Assembly (NCBI GenBank): GCA_002340985.1
Contig: DDNC01000018.1
Location: forward strand, 112,008-176,007
Source of the DNA: Firmicutes bacterium UBA2530
GTDB lineage: Bacteria; Bacillota; Clostridia; Tissierellales; Sedimentibacteraceae
DNA length: 64,000 nt
Direction of reading: 5' to 3'
Both the position numbers and the translations under genes were made by a program. Below the pieces are notes generated by a model that saw only the letters and a list, made by a program, of their open reading frames with translations, made no database searches and was not told where the DNA came from. The first letter of the stretch is position 1. Each line of letters starts with the position of its first letter. Below are positions 9,958 to 19,469 of this stretch, in pieces.

Positions 9958-11289
9958 ATGTCTGATTTGATTAATATGGGAAAGGTTCCGCCTCACAGTG
10001 CCGAGGCGGAGCAGACTGTGCTTGCATCCGCTTTGATTGACCATGTCGCTGTCGAGAAGGTAATGAATTTACTGAAGGCAGAGGACTTCTATTTTGAGGC
10101 AAACAGAGAAATCTTCGACTCCATAAGACAGGTGCATATGCAGAATATGCCGGTGGATGCCCTCATTGTTGCCGAAGAGCTGAAAAAAAGAGGCAAGATT
10201 GATTATGTGGGCGGGTTTGAATATCTGGCAAAATTAACAGAAAATATAATAACCTCAAAGAACGTTGAGGCATACTGCGGCATTGTCAGGGAAAAATCCA
10301 CTCTGCGCAAGCTCATAAGTGTTTCCGGGGAAATAATTGAAAAGGGTTACAAGGAAAACGACGATGTTCAGAAGATAATCGAGTTAGCGGAGTCAAGGAT
10401 ATTTTCCATATCTCAGAACAGAAGCGTAAATTCTTTTGCCGAAATCAAGGATGTGCTCATGAATGTGTTCAACACTCTTGAGGAAAGAGCAATGAACAAG
10501 GGTAGTATTACAGGTCTCACCACAGGCTACATCGACCTTGACAGAATGACCTCGGGACTCCAGAGGTCTGACCTTGTGTTGCTTGCGGCAAGACCGTCAA
10601 TGGGAAAGACAGCACTTGCCCTGAACATTGCCATGAATGCCGTTAAAACCGGTGCTTCCGTGGCACTGTTCAGTCTTGAGATGTCCAAGGAGCAGTATGT
10701 TCAGAGAATTATAAGCATGGAATCCATGGTTGACAGCTCAAAGCTCAGGACGGGAAATCTTGACGACGAGGATTGGACAAGGCTTATTTCCACAATGAGC
10801 ACTGTTTCCAACCACAAAATTTTTATTGACGATACAGCGGCTATTTCTGTTTTCGAGCTCATGTCCAAGTGCAGGCGTCTTAAAATGGAAAAGGGACTGG
10901 ATTTAATAGTTATAGACTATCTCCAGCTTATGTCAGACGGAACGAATTCCACCAACAGGCAGCAGGAAATTTCAAATATATCCCGTGGTCTGAAGGCCCT
11001 GGCAAGAGAAATGGACTGCCCCGTAATGGCATTGTCACAGCTGTCCCGTGCGCCGGAGCTCCGTCAGGACCACAGACCTATAATGTCTGACCTCAGAGAG
11101 TCCGGAGCAATAGAGCAGGACGCTGACGTTGTGCTCATGCTTTACAGGGACGAATACTATTTCAAGGAAGAGTCTGAGAAAAAAGGAATTACCGATGTAA
11201 TCATAGCCAAGCAGAGAAACGGTCCAGTGGGAACCGTAGAGCTTGCATGGATAAGCCAGTACACAAAATTTGGAAATATACAGAAGTAA
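9958..11289 (+). CDS. dnaB: replicative DNA helicase DnaB
   Basis: This is the hexameric 5'-3' helicase of the replication fork (called DnaC in Bacillus subtilis). It has the N-terminal DnaG-interacting domain (about 10-110), a linker and the RecA-like ATPase domain. Walker A is ARPSMGKT (211-218) and Walker B is LIVIDYLQLM (316-325). The DNA-binding and arginine-finger part, SDLRESGAIEQDAD (377-390), is also present. At 443 residues it is full length with no intein. GAGG lies upstream of the ATG. A strong terminator directly follows, so it closes the yybS operon. Confidence 0.98.
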   Translation: MSDLINMGKVPPHSAEAEQTVLASALIDHVAVEKVMNLLKAEDFYFEANREIFDSIRQVHMQNMPVDALIVAEELKKRGKIDYVGGFEYLAKLTENIITSKNVEAYCGIVREKSTLRKLISVSGEIIEKGYKENDDVQKIIELAESRIFSISQNRSVNSFAEIKDVLMNVFNTLEERAMNKGSITGLTTGYIDLDRMTSGLQRSDLVLLAARPSMGKTALALNIAMNAVKTGASVALFSLEMSKEQYVQRIISMESMVDSSKLRTGNLDDEDWTRLISTMSTVSNHKIFIDDTAAISVFELMSKCRRLKMEKGLDLIVIDYLQLMSDGTNSTNRQQEISNISRGLKALAREMDCPVMALSQLSRAPELRQDHRPIMSDLRESGAIEQDADVVLMLYRDEYYFKEESEKKGITDVIIAKQRNGPVGTVELAWISQYTKFGNIQK

Positions 11290-11303
11290 CAGATAACTTA
11301 AGA

Positions 11304-11328
11304 AGGGCGCTGAGCGCCCTAATTTTTT
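11304..11328 (+). terminator. terminator of the dnaB operon
   Basis: AGGGCGC (11304-11310) pairs with GCGCCCT (11314-11320) around a TGA loop and is followed by AATTTTTT. Confidence 0.9.
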
Positions 11329-11347
11329 AGCATTTTATGTTTCAAGA

Positions 11348-12895
11348 TTACACCATTCTTGCTATCACTATTTTCGTTCCTGGTGCAAGTGCGTTGTCTT
11401 CGGGGATGTCGTTCAATTCCTTCAGGTAATTGATTGACAAATTGTAGTTCTTTGCAATATCCCACACTGTTTCTCCCGGCTGAACAACTCTGAACACGAG
11501 ACTCGGCATCTTGCTTCTTTCAATGGGCCCTTCCTCGGTTATGTTGCTGATTACTGAAATTTCGTTGTTGCCTCTCATTTTCATTCCAACGTTTATATCG
11601 CAGTTGACTATGACAGAATTGCTTCCCTTTCTGTATGCTCCGCATTTTGCAATATCCACATTTGATGTGATGTCATCAGACAGTTCGCTTTCCTTTAGAT
11701 CTATGGAAGCCGTAAATGGCAGTGATGCATAGGCTTTGTCAATTTTGTTAATCTCTCCGTTAAGGTACAGCAAATTAACATCAAGGAATCCGTCAACAAC
11801 GTATTTGTCGTCAAAAATTCTTTTTTCCGAAATTTTTGGGCTTACATCTACGGTGTAGATATCCTTTATGGATCCGGAAACAACATCAAAATTATTTTCA
11901 TATTTAACAGTCTTATTTACAATGTTGTTCATGGATGTCAGCTTTACTTTTGCTGACTCCAGATTCAGCAGGCAGCTGGTGGAGTAGCAGTCGGTTATTA
12001 TATTTTTTTCCGCAACACTGTACATTGCTGCATTTACTGTAAACGGCAGGTTAAATTCAATGAGTTTTTTTTCACCGTCATAATTTTCAGCGATGTTGTA
12101 TGTCATTTCATTTAATGCTACACTTATGTCCTTGAGCACATCGTCACCTGAGTTCTTCACCTCAATGTAGTGTGTAAAAGGAAACTCTTCAGCCACATAT
12201 GCCGCCGCATTCAGGCTGTTGTCCTCTGTGTATAGAAATCCCACTTTGCAGGTTCCCTCAACCAGCATTTTATCATCCAGAGAATCAATGCTGGTAATGA
12301 ATACCTCAGATTCTGACTTCAGTATCCTGGATATTTCATCAGAACCCTTGCTTAGCTCCACCGCATCATTGATTGTTATTTCTTCAGACAGCACAGATGC
12401 CTGGTCGGTGTACTTTACATTTTGGGTCTTTGCCTGAAAGCTGCCGTCTGACTCAAGATTTGAGACGAAGTTGACAGGATGCTTGTTTATTACATCAGTA
12501 TCAAGCAGTATAACTGATTTTACCATGTAGCTTCTGTCATTTACATTCTCTGCATCTATGTAATCAATATATGCGGCAGACTGTGCCTCCATTCCTTCTC
12601 TGGCTCCCGAAACCGGAATCTCCTCGGTGAACGGTATTTTTCCCGACATGGAATTTGCCATGATATCCTCATCATTTGAGCGGTAAATTATGTTGTAAAC
12701 CAATGTTCCTTCCACTACAACGGCATCATTCTTCACTGAAGTTTTATCAACTTTTGCTTTGCCCTCCGCGGATATTATTTTTTCTATTGCCGGAGTATTG
12801 TCAGAAAGTGCAAACTCGTTTTCCAGCATAACCTCAGCGGAATTTGAGTCAATGATTTCACTAATATTAAAAGTATCGCCTATTAATTTAAACAA
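11348..12895 (-). CDS. SipL-like SPOCS/LysM spore morphogenesis protein
   Basis: The protein consists of repeated SPOCS (DUF3794) domains over about 450 residues and ends in one LysM domain (last 46 residues, GETVWDIAKNYNLS). This is the layout of Clostridioides difficile SipL, which binds the coat ATPase SpoIVA through LysM and is needed to wrap the forespore coat. No signal peptide is present, as expected for a mother-cell protein. I start at TTG 12895, which has GGAGG seven bases upstream and gives 515 residues. The open frame to 13003 lacks a ribosome site. It indicates a spore-former. Orthology to SipL is likely, but other SPOCS-LysM proteins exist. Confidence 0.82.
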   Translation of the reverse strand: MFKLIGDTFNISEIIDSNSAEVMLENEFALSDNTPAIEKIISAEGKAKVDKTSVKNDAVVVEGTLVYNIIYRSNDEDIMANSMSGKIPFTEEIPVSGAREGMEAQSAAYIDYIDAENVNDRSYMVKSVILLDTDVINKHPVNFVSNLESDGSFQAKTQNVKYTDQASVLSEEITINDAVELSKGSDEISRILKSESEVFITSIDSLDDKMLVEGTCKVGFLYTEDNSLNAAAYVAEEFPFTHYIEVKNSGDDVLKDISVALNEMTYNIAENYDGEKKLIEFNLPFTVNAAMYSVAEKNIITDCYSTSCLLNLESAKVKLTSMNNIVNKTVKYENNFDVVSGSIKDIYTVDVSPKISEKRIFDDKYVVDGFLDVNLLYLNGEINKIDKAYASLPFTASIDLKESELSDDITSNVDIAKCGAYRKGSNSVIVNCDINVGMKMRGNNEISVISNITEEGPIERSKMPSLVFRVVQPGETVWDIAKNYNLSINYLKELNDIPEDNALAPGTKIVIARMV

Positions 12896-13002
12896 GTTGA
12901 ATCCTCCTTTATGAAACAGATGTGTTCGCATTCTTTTATAAATGTATATGCGCCATACATTCTGATAGTACAACTTTGGTATAAATTTTTTGAAAAAAAC
13001 CA

Positions 13003-13031
13003 TTGACCTTTTACTTTTTTTAATATAGAAT
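13003..13031 (+). promoter_or_regulatory. probable SigA promoter of pyrG
   Basis: TTGACC (13003-13008) and TAGAAT (13026-13031) are 17 bp apart. The TATAGA that overlaps the -10 is a variant at 15 bp. A leader of roughly 155 bases follows before pyrG. Confidence 0.5.
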
Positions 13032-13095
13032 TGGAAAGTAATATTTATATAAATTATATAATTTTATTTTTTGACGAACTATATATGTTTATGAT

Positions 13096-13148
13096 AGAGA
13101 CTAAAAAAAAAACCCCTTTTTTGTCTCTGTTTTTATGTTTAAGGGGAT
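13096..13148 (+). promoter_or_regulatory. candidate pyrG attenuator hairpin
   Basis: AGAGAC (13096-13101) plus the A-run after it can pair with TTTTTTGTCTCT, leaving AACCCC in the loop. GTTTTTATGTTT follows, so this resembles a terminator inside the pyrG leader. AAGGGG (13141-13146) just downstream can instead pair with the looped CCCCTT and would break the terminator stem. pyrG of Bacillus is controlled by leader attenuation in response to CTP, so a similar function is plausible, but the classical start-site GGGC is not seen. Confidence 0.5.
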
Positions 13149-13195
13149 TATCAAATATTAAGAACGGTAGCAGGATGGAGAAACAGGAGGAAAAA

Positions 13196-14800
13196 ATGCC
13201 AAAATATATTTTTGTAACGGGAGGAGTCGTATCTTCGTTAGGCAAGGGGATAACGGCAGCATCGTTGGGTAGGCTGCTTAAAGCAAGAGGACTTAAGGTT
13301 ACTCTTCAGAAATTTGATCCGTATTTGAACGTGGACCCGGGCACAATGAGCCCTTATCAGCACGGAGAGGTTTATGTTACGGATGACGGAGCGGAGACAG
13401 ATCTGGACTTAGGCCACTATGAGAGAATAGTGGACATTGATTTAACCAAGTACAGCAGCATAACGTCAGGAAAAGTTTACTGGTCTGTTTTAAACAAGGA
13501 AAGAAGAGGAGATTATTTGGGAGGGACAGTCCAGGTAATTCCCCATATAACCAACGAAATAAAAGGCCTGTTAAAAAGAGTCGCTACTGTTAAGGATGTT
13601 GACGTTGTTATTACCGAAATAGGCGGTACAGTAGGAGATATTGAAAGTCAGCCGTTCTTGGAAGCAATTCGCCAGATTCGATATGAGGTTGGAAGAGAAA
13701 ATGTAATGTACATACATGTTACGCTGCTTCCTTATCTGTCAAAGGCAGGAGAGCTTAAAACAAAGCCAACGCAGCACAGCGTAAAGGAGCTTTTGAGCAT
13801 AGGAATACAGCCTGATGTCCTGGTGTGCAGGACAGAGAAGGAAATAAGTGATGACCTTAAGGCTAAAATAGCATTGTTCTGCAATGTTGACAAGCAGCAT
13901 GTAATTCAGAATACGGATGCGGATTCACTGTATGACATACCTCTTCTTCTTGAAAACGAAGGGTTGGACAAAATAGTGTGCAGTCACTTCGGAATGAACT
14001 GCAAGGAGCCTGATTTGACAGAGTGGAAGGACATGGTTCAGCGATCCAAGAATCCTGCGCACTATGTTAAGATTTCACTTGTGGGCAAGTATGTGGAGCT
14101 GAAGGACGCTTACCTTTCCGTTGCGGAAGCATTAAAGCATGCAGGAATAGATAATTCAGCTGAAGTTGAAATAGATTGGGTGCATTCAGATGAAGTGAAT
14201 GAGAGCAACTATGAAGAAATACTCAGGGGAAGCAACGGAATATTGGTTCCCGGCGGCTTCGGAGACAGAGGAATAGAAGGCAAGGTGCTGGCTGCAAGAT
14301 ATGCAAGAGAAAACGGTGTGCCGTTCCTTGGGATATGTCTTGGAATGCAGATGGCTGTTGTGGATTTTGCCAGAGGAGTACTGAAATACGGTGATGCTCA
14401 CAGCACAGAGTTCAATCCCGAAACAGAACATCCTTTAATAGATATTATGAACGACCAGAAGGATGTTGAGAACAAGGGCGGAACAATGAGGCTGGGCAGC
14501 TATCCGTGCAGGCTTGTTGATGGAACAAAGGCCAAAGAAGCATATGAAGGTGCGGACATGATTAATGAAAGACACCGACACAGATTTGAGTTCAACAATG
14601 AATTCAGGGAAGAGTGCGAGAAAAACGGGCTGATAATTTCCGGAACGTCACCGGATAACAGGCTTGTTGAAATTGTGGAGCTCAAGGACCATCCATGGTT
14701 TGTTGCGGCTCAGTTCCATCCGGAATTCAAATCACGACCTACAAGAAGCCATCCGTTGTTCAAAAATCTGATAAAGGCATCAATTGAAAATAAGAAATAA
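13196..14800 (+). CDS. pyrG: CTP synthase
   Basis: The enzyme makes CTP from UTP, ATP and glutamine. The N-terminal synthase domain starts [16 protein letters not shown]. It carries the UTP and allosteric CTP site segment [15 protein letters not shown] (read as [11 protein letters not shown] here). The class I glutamine amidotransferase half contains the nucleophile Cys in FLGICLGMQ and the His/Glu pair in [10 protein letters not shown]. The length is 534 residues, typical of the family. The ATG at 13196 has AGGAGG four to five bases upstream; the longer open frame to 13031 runs back through the leader and is not used. A bidirectional terminator follows. Confidence 0.97.
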   Translation: MPKYIFVTGGVVSSLGKGITAASLGRLLKARGLKVTLQKFDPYLNVDPGTMSPYQHGEVYVTDDGAETDLDLGHYERIVDIDLTKYSSITSGKVYWSVLNKERRGDYLGGTVQVIPHITNEIKGLLKRVATVKDVDVVITEIGGTVGDIESQPFLEAIRQIRYEVGRENVMYIHVTLLPYLSKAGELKTKPTQHSVKELLSIGIQPDVLVCRTEKEISDDLKAKIALFCNVDKQHVIQNTDADSLYDIPLLLENEGLDKIVCSHFGMNCKEPDLTEWKDMVQRSKNPAHYVKISLVGKYVELKDAYLSVAEALKHAGIDNSAEVEIDWVHSDEVNESNYEEILRGSNGILVPGGFGDRGIEGKVLAARYARENGVPFLGICLGMQMAVVDFARGVLKYGDAHSTEFNPETEHPLIDIMNDQKDVENKGGTMRLGSYPCRLVDGTKAKEAYEGADMINERHRHRFEFNNEFREECEKNGLIISGTSPDNRLVEIVELKDHPWFVAAQFHPEFKSRPTRSHPLFKNLIKASIENKK

Positions 14801-14810
14801 AAAAGAAACA

Positions 14811-14846
14811 AAGGTCATTCCCGTAAATCCGGGAATGACCTTTTCT
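14811..14846. terminator. bidirectional terminator between pyrG and the ligase-like gene
   Basis: AGGTCATTCCCG (14812-14823) pairs with CGGGAATGACCT (14830-14841), with T-rich sequence on the right and A-rich sequence on the left. The stop codon of the minus-strand gene lies inside the stem. Confidence 0.85.
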
Positions 14847-15957
14847 TATTAAGAGTTCCTGCATACATGCTCAGCATTATCATTATTTGTGGGGTTAAGG
14901 GAATAGAATCCACCAATCCGCTGATCATTGTCATGGCCAGCACGGCAAAGGCAGTGATACTTCGCAATTTTTTAAAAATGCCGGCCGCGATTATCGAAAA
15001 TATTGAAAATCCAAGAAATCCTGTTTCAGTTATAATCTGTAGATATATGTTGTGGCAATGCTCTATTTTTGTGCTTACGGATGACGAATATTTCGAAATA
15101 TGCATAAAAAGTGTTCCAAAGCCTATGCCTGATACGAAATTGTCCTTTATGATTTCAATGCAGGCTTTCCACACATCCAGTCTGTAAAGAAAGGAACTGT
15201 CTTCCATTGCTCTTGAAGGGTTAGCCCGACCTATTCCCATCAGTGCATCCGTACCGAATATGGCAATGACTAATATTAAAATATATTTTATGTACTTTTT
15301 GTCCCGCAGAGCTGCAGCTGATAGTCCTGCCAGCAGGGAAACCCATGCTGTTCTTGAAAATGTCAGGATTAAACAGGCTGTACCTATTACAAATACTGCC
15401 GATTCAAGACTTATTTTCCTGAGGTCAAGATTTTCACACGCTATTAAAATAATGAAGCTTATATAGAATCCAAAGACGTTAGGATTGTAAAATGTTGAGT
15501 AAATGCGCCTGTTGATGCTGTATTCACCGGAGTCAACCCACTTGGATGGTATGGAAAATCCAGGGCTGAAATATTGCAGTATTCCTATAATAAATACAGC
15601 CAATGATACAATGAGAAGCAAGCCTTTTAATTTATCAAGTTGGCTCGAATTCAATGAGCTGAATATATGGAAGGAATATAGGCAGAGCAGCATTATCACA
15701 GCATACACCGCAGAAATCAATTTATAGTCTGAAGATATTAAACCTATTGCCACATAAGCATATACTAATATATCAAGCATGCTCATTTCCCTTATTCTGC
15801 TGTTTTTTCTGAAGAGTCCCACAATAAAAACTGCTGCAACAAATATATATGCAGCAGGAATAAACAAAGCGGATAAAATCAATAATAAAAATGGTGTAAA
15901 GCAATTCTTAACAGAGGTAGGCTCTGTTATTAAGTTGCCTGTAATTTCATAATTCAT
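14815..15957 (-). CDS. O-antigen ligase/polymerase-like membrane protein
   Basis: This 380-residue protein has about ten membrane segments and a large extracytoplasmic loop (about residues 240-300). The loop includes LDVWKACIEIIKDNFVSGIGFG and HCHNIYLQIITETGFLG, which resemble the conserved loop of the Wzy/WaaL (PF04932) family. In Gram-positives such proteins join or polymerise surface glycans; no glycan cluster is visible here, so the substrate is unknown. The ATG overlaps the upstream DMT transporter stop by four bases, which makes a two-gene operon. AAGGAA precedes the start. Confidence 0.75.
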   Translation of the reverse strand: MNYEITGNLITEPTSVKNCFTPFLLLILSALFIPAAYIFVAAVFIVGLFRKNSRIREMSMLDILVYAYVAIGLISSDYKLISAVYAVIMLLCLYSFHIFSSLNSSQLDKLKGLLLIVSLAVFIIGILQYFSPGFSIPSKWVDSGEYSINRRIYSTFYNPNVFGFYISFIILIACENLDLRKISLESAVFVIGTACLILTFSRTAWVSLLAGLSAAALRDKKYIKYILILVIAIFGTDALMGIGRANPSRAMEDSSFLYRLDVWKACIEIIKDNFVSGIGFGTLFMHISKYSSSVSTKIEHCHNIYLQIITETGFLGFSIFSIIAAGIFKKLRSITAFAVLAMTMISGLVDSIPLTPQIMIMLSMYAGTLNKKRSFPDLRE

Positions 15958-16856
15958 TTTGTATTCCTTGCATTTGAAGATGTATTTTTTTTATTATTCG
16001 TTACCAGGTAGTAAAATATACCTGCTATAATCACTGAGCCACCTATGACAGTGTGGACAGAAGGTATTTCTCTGAAAATAATAATTGCCATAATACTTGC
16101 AAATATAGGCTCACTGAGGGTTGACACAGATATGAGGGTTGATGACACATATTTGACCATGTAATTGTATACCGTGTGCCCAAGTATTGAGCAGAAAAAT
16201 GCCAGTGCCGCAAAGAGCATGAACTCCTTGGTTGAATAAGGATATATGGGAGTTTTTGAAGCCAGGCACATAATGAACAGAGCTGCCGTAGATACGGAAT
16301 AAACTATGAACACATATACGCCTGCGCTCATATTCTTCCTCACAACTCCTCCTATAACCAGATATCCTGCCACAAATACGGCGCCCAGAAATGCCAGCGT
16401 GTTGCCCAGCATCATGTTGCTTGCGGAGTCCCCAAGAGAGCCTGTGGCTATTATAACAGTACCTGCAAGAGACATGGATATTCCGACAGTCATTTTCCGG
16501 CTTAGCTTTTCCTTTGTGAAAAAATAATTTGCCAGCGCCACAAATATGGGGCTGCATGAGACCAATATAGTAGAGTTTGCGATGGTTGTCATCTTTATTG
16601 ATGAAATCCATGAAGCAAAGTGCAGGGCGAGAAAAATTCCGCTGACTGTGCACAGCATATATTCTTTTTTTGTGATATTTCTGAATTCACCGCGGCTCGT
16701 AAGCATTACGGGAATCAACAAAAGCAATGATGTAAACAGCATCCTGTATGCTGATATCACGAGTGCCGGAGCTTCGGAAAATCTTATTATTATTGAAGAT
16801 AGCGAGGTAAAAAATGTTCCTGCCAGTACTATGTATTTTGAAGGTGTTTTTTCCAT
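15954..16856 (-). CDS. DMT superfamily (EamA) transporter
   Basis: Ten hydrophobic helices in two homologous halves over 300 residues are typical of EamA-type drug/metabolite transporters. Conserved features include ISAYRMLFTSLLL in helix 2 and the second-half ending LSEPIFASIMAIIIFREIP. The substrate cannot be inferred; many members export amino acids or nucleosides. A ribosome site AGGCAGG lies before the ATG. It is the promoter-proximal gene of a pair with the O-antigen-ligase-like protein, whose start overlaps its stop. Confidence 0.88.
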   Translation of the reverse strand: MEKTPSKYIVLAGTFFTSLSSIIIRFSEAPALVISAYRMLFTSLLLLIPVMLTSRGEFRNITKKEYMLCTVSGIFLALHFASWISSIKMTTIANSTILVSCSPIFVALANYFFTKEKLSRKMTVGISMSLAGTVIIATGSLGDSASNMMLGNTLAFLGAVFVAGYLVIGGVVRKNMSAGVYVFIVYSVSTAALFIMCLASKTPIYPYSTKEFMLFAALAFFCSILGHTVYNYMVKYVSSTLISVSTLSEPIFASIMAIIIFREIPSVHTVIGGSVIIAGIFYYLVTNNKKNTSSNARNTK

Positions 16857-17004
16857 TATAACCTGCCTTTGTCAATGTAATAATCTGTGTCGAGCTGTGC
16901 CGTCAAATGACATATTAGCATATAATACATAAAAATTCAATACGAGTAACAAAAAGTATAATAAGTAATATTTAAGCAATAATAAAATGGGAAGGGAGGC
17001 GGCA

Positions 17005-18450
17005 ATGTTCGATTTTTTTGGTTCAGTTTCATTGATTTATATTGTTAATATAGTAATGGCAATGGTTGTGATTTTTCTTGAGAGAAAGGATCCAACCGCC
17101 ACGCTTGCATGGGTATTGGTTCTCCTCATATTCCCGGGGTTTGGTTTTTTGTTTTACCTGCTGCTTGCTCAAAATTTCAGCAGGAAACAGCTGTTTACCA
17201 TGAAAATATATGCAAAGAAAACATTCGGGAACTACATCAGCATCCAGCGGAAGCTCTTTAATGCGGGAGGGCTTGTGTTCAACGACAAGAATGTTGAAAA
17301 CTTCAAGGATCTGATTAAAATGAACTTGTTTTTTCATGACTTTTCATATACTCAGAACAATGAAATTAAGATTTATACAGACGGACATGATAAGTTCAAA
17401 AATTTGTTTGATGATATAAAAAATGCAAAGCATCATGTGCATATGGAATACTATATAATTAAAAACGATAATTTGGGAAGGAGCCTGATGAAGCTTTTGT
17501 CTGAAAAGGCAAGAGAGGGAGTTGAGGTCAGGCTGCTGTATGATTCCGTGGGTGGGAGACAGCTTAAATGTGAGGAGATAGAGCATTTAAAAGAAGCCGG
17601 TGTTAAGGTTGCCGTGTTCTTCGCCAGCAGCCTTCCGTTTTTCAATTTTAAAATAAATTACAGAAATCACCGTAAAATAGTTGTTGTTGACGGCAGGACA
17701 GCTTATATAGGAGGCTTCAACGTAGGAGACGAGTACATTGGCATGAATGAAAAGATAGGCAACTGGAGAGACACTCATGTGCGTATTTCCGGGGATGCCG
17801 TAATAGACCTTCAGACACGTTTTTTCCTTGACTGGGGATATGCCTCCAAGGAGGATGTCATGTTTCTTCCAGAGTATTTTCCGGACAGTGACAGAGGTGG
17901 CAGCATCGGAATCCAGATTATAAGCAGCGGCCCCGATAAGCAGGATGAGGTAATTAAAAGCAGCTATGTGAAAATGATTAATTCGGCGAAGAAAAGCATA
18001 TTGATTCAGACGCCGTACTTCGTTCCTGATGCCAGCGTATTTGAATCTATTAAAATTGCAGCAATGTCAGGGGTGGATGTCAGAATAATGATACCCTGCA
18101 AGCCTGACCATCCATTTGTGTACTGGGCCACATACTGGTACTGCGGAAGCCTTCTACAATATGGAGTAAAGGTATATACCTATGAAAACGGATTTCTGCA
18201 CGCCAAGACACTTGTCATTGACGGAACAGTTTCTTCCGTGGGAACAGCAAATTTTGATATGCGCAGTTTCAGGCTGAATTTCGAATGCAATGCACTTATT
18301 TATGATACAGGAACTTCCTCGGCACTGCGGGATATTTTTACGGAGGATTTAAATTATTCACTTGAGCTCACCCGTGAGCTGTATCTGGAAAGAGGAATAG
18401 TCATACGCTTTAAGGAATCAATGAGCCGGCTTCTGGCTCCTCTTCTTTAG
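17005..18450 (+). CDS. cls: cardiolipin synthase
   Basis: The enzyme joins two phosphatidylglycerol molecules to form cardiolipin at the membrane. Two N-terminal transmembrane segments (about 5-25 and 33-55) precede two phospholipase-D HKD motifs. The first is NHRKIVVVDGRTAYIGG and the second LHAKTLVIDGTVSSVGT. Each is followed by the expected G(G/T)xN segment, so both half-sites look intact. From the ATG at 17005 the length is 481 residues. AGGGAGG lies five bases before that ATG, while the ATG at 16987 has no site. A lipid-kinase gene follows 65 bases later on the same strand, a sensible membrane-lipid pair. Confidence 0.93.
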   Translation: MFDFFGSVSLIYIVNIVMAMVVIFLERKDPTATLAWVLVLLIFPGFGFLFYLLLAQNFSRKQLFTMKIYAKKTFGNYISIQRKLFNAGGLVFNDKNVENFKDLIKMNLFFHDFSYTQNNEIKIYTDGHDKFKNLFDDIKNAKHHVHMEYYIIKNDNLGRSLMKLLSEKAREGVEVRLLYDSVGGRQLKCEEIEHLKEAGVKVAVFFASSLPFFNFKINYRNHRKIVVVDGRTAYIGGFNVGDEYIGMNEKIGNWRDTHVRISGDAVIDLQTRFFLDWGYASKEDVMFLPEYFPDSDRGGSIGIQIISSGPDKQDEVIKSSYVKMINSAKKSILIQTPYFVPDASVFESIKIAAMSGVDVRIMIPCKPDHPFVYWATYWYCGSLLQYGVKVYTYENGFLHAKTLVIDGTVSSVGTANFDMRSFRLNFECNALIYDTGTSSALRDIFTEDLNYSLELTRELYLERGIVIRFKESMSRLLAPLL

Positions 18451-18515
18451 TATTGATATTTGATAAAACTGTGATATCATAGTGTTAATAACATCAAAAG
18501 ATAATAGGTGATAAT

Positions 18516-19412
18516 ATGAAAAGGTACTTTGTTATATATAATCCTACTTCCGGAAACGAAATGGCGGGGCAGAAGATGTTTCATGTTGCCGAAACGGTGC
18601 TGGAGCTGGAGGATGTGGAGTTTACATTTTATGCCACAAAGAGAAAGAATGACGGAGAAGAGGCAGCTATCAGGGGATGTATGGAAGGCTATGACATGAT
18701 AATTTCCTGTGGGGGAGACGGGACTGTCCATGAGATTGTGAACGGTATCATGAAAAGCCCGGCAGAAAGAAAGCCGAAGCTTGCAATTATGCCTGCAGGA
18801 ACTATAAATGACTTCGCAGCACAGCTTAAGATGCCGAGAGCATATGCCAATTTTGCATCATTGATAATGAAGAACAGCTTTAAAGAAATAGATGTGGGAA
18901 AGATTAATGATGACTATTTTGTAAATGTGGTGGGCGGAGGTGCGTTCATGAACATACCCCATGACGTTACCATAGAGGAAAAGACCATATTGGGAAAATA
19001 TGCCTATTATTTCAAGGCTGCATTCGAGGTTCCCGGTCAGCTTCTGAATACCCACGATATAACCTACATCGTAGACGGGGTGGAATATAACTATAACACT
19101 CTCCTGTTCCTGGTGATTAATTCATCCGGTGCGGGAGGATTTAAGAATCTCTGTCCCAAGGCTAAAATCAATGACGGAATTCTGGATGTGGTGATATTTG
19201 AAAAGGCAGGCAATGCAGATCTTCTTCAAATATTTACAAGGGTGTTTAACGGACAGCACATAAGCCACCCAAAGGTTCATTATTGCCAGGGAAAGGATAT
19301 TGAAATCAGGTGCGACGGGAACCTGCCCATAGATACTGACGGGGATATGTGGGGGTATATGCCCGTTAAAATATCATCGGTGAACAAAGCCATAGAAATA
19401 TTAGTTCCTTAA
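18516..19412 (+). CDS. diacylglycerol kinase-family lipid kinase (YegS/DgkB-like)
   Basis: This soluble 298-residue kinase belongs to the DAGK catalytic-domain family. The nucleotide loop GGDGT is at residues 66-70, after the N-terminal YNPTSG. PAGTINDFA is the conserved second motif. Members phosphorylate diacylglycerol or related lipids and recycle diacylglycerol made during wall-polymer synthesis; the exact lipid is unknown. AGGTG precedes the ATG. It lies just after cls, which supports a role in phospholipid metabolism. A strong terminator follows the stop. Confidence 0.9.
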   Translation: MKRYFVIYNPTSGNEMAGQKMFHVAETVLELEDVEFTFYATKRKNDGEEAAIRGCMEGYDMIISCGGDGTVHEIVNGIMKSPAERKPKLAIMPAGTINDFAAQLKMPRAYANFASLIMKNSFKEIDVGKINDDYFVNVVGGGAFMNIPHDVTIEEKTILGKYAYYFKAAFEVPGQLLNTHDITYIVDGVEYNYNTLLFLVINSSGAGGFKNLCPKAKINDGILDVVIFEKAGNADLLQIFTRVFNGQHISHPKVHYCQGKDIEIRCDGNLPIDTDGDMWGYMPVKISSVNKAIEILVP

Positions 19413-19454
19413 AAAATCACCTGCATCGTGCTGTACGATGCAGGTGATAATTTT
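19411..19454. terminator. bidirectional terminator after the lipid kinase and mtnN
   Basis: A perfect 14-bp stem, ATCACCTGCATCGT (19416-19429) with its complement (19435-19448), has an A-tract on the left and a T-tract on the right, so it can serve both converging genes. Confidence 0.93.
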
Positions 19455-19469
19455 TCCCGGTGAATACCT

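Noticed and set aside
13031..13195. Extended N-terminus of CTP synthase
   Set aside because: The in-frame extension crosses the leader hairpin, and the well-placed ribosome site and family start are at 13196.
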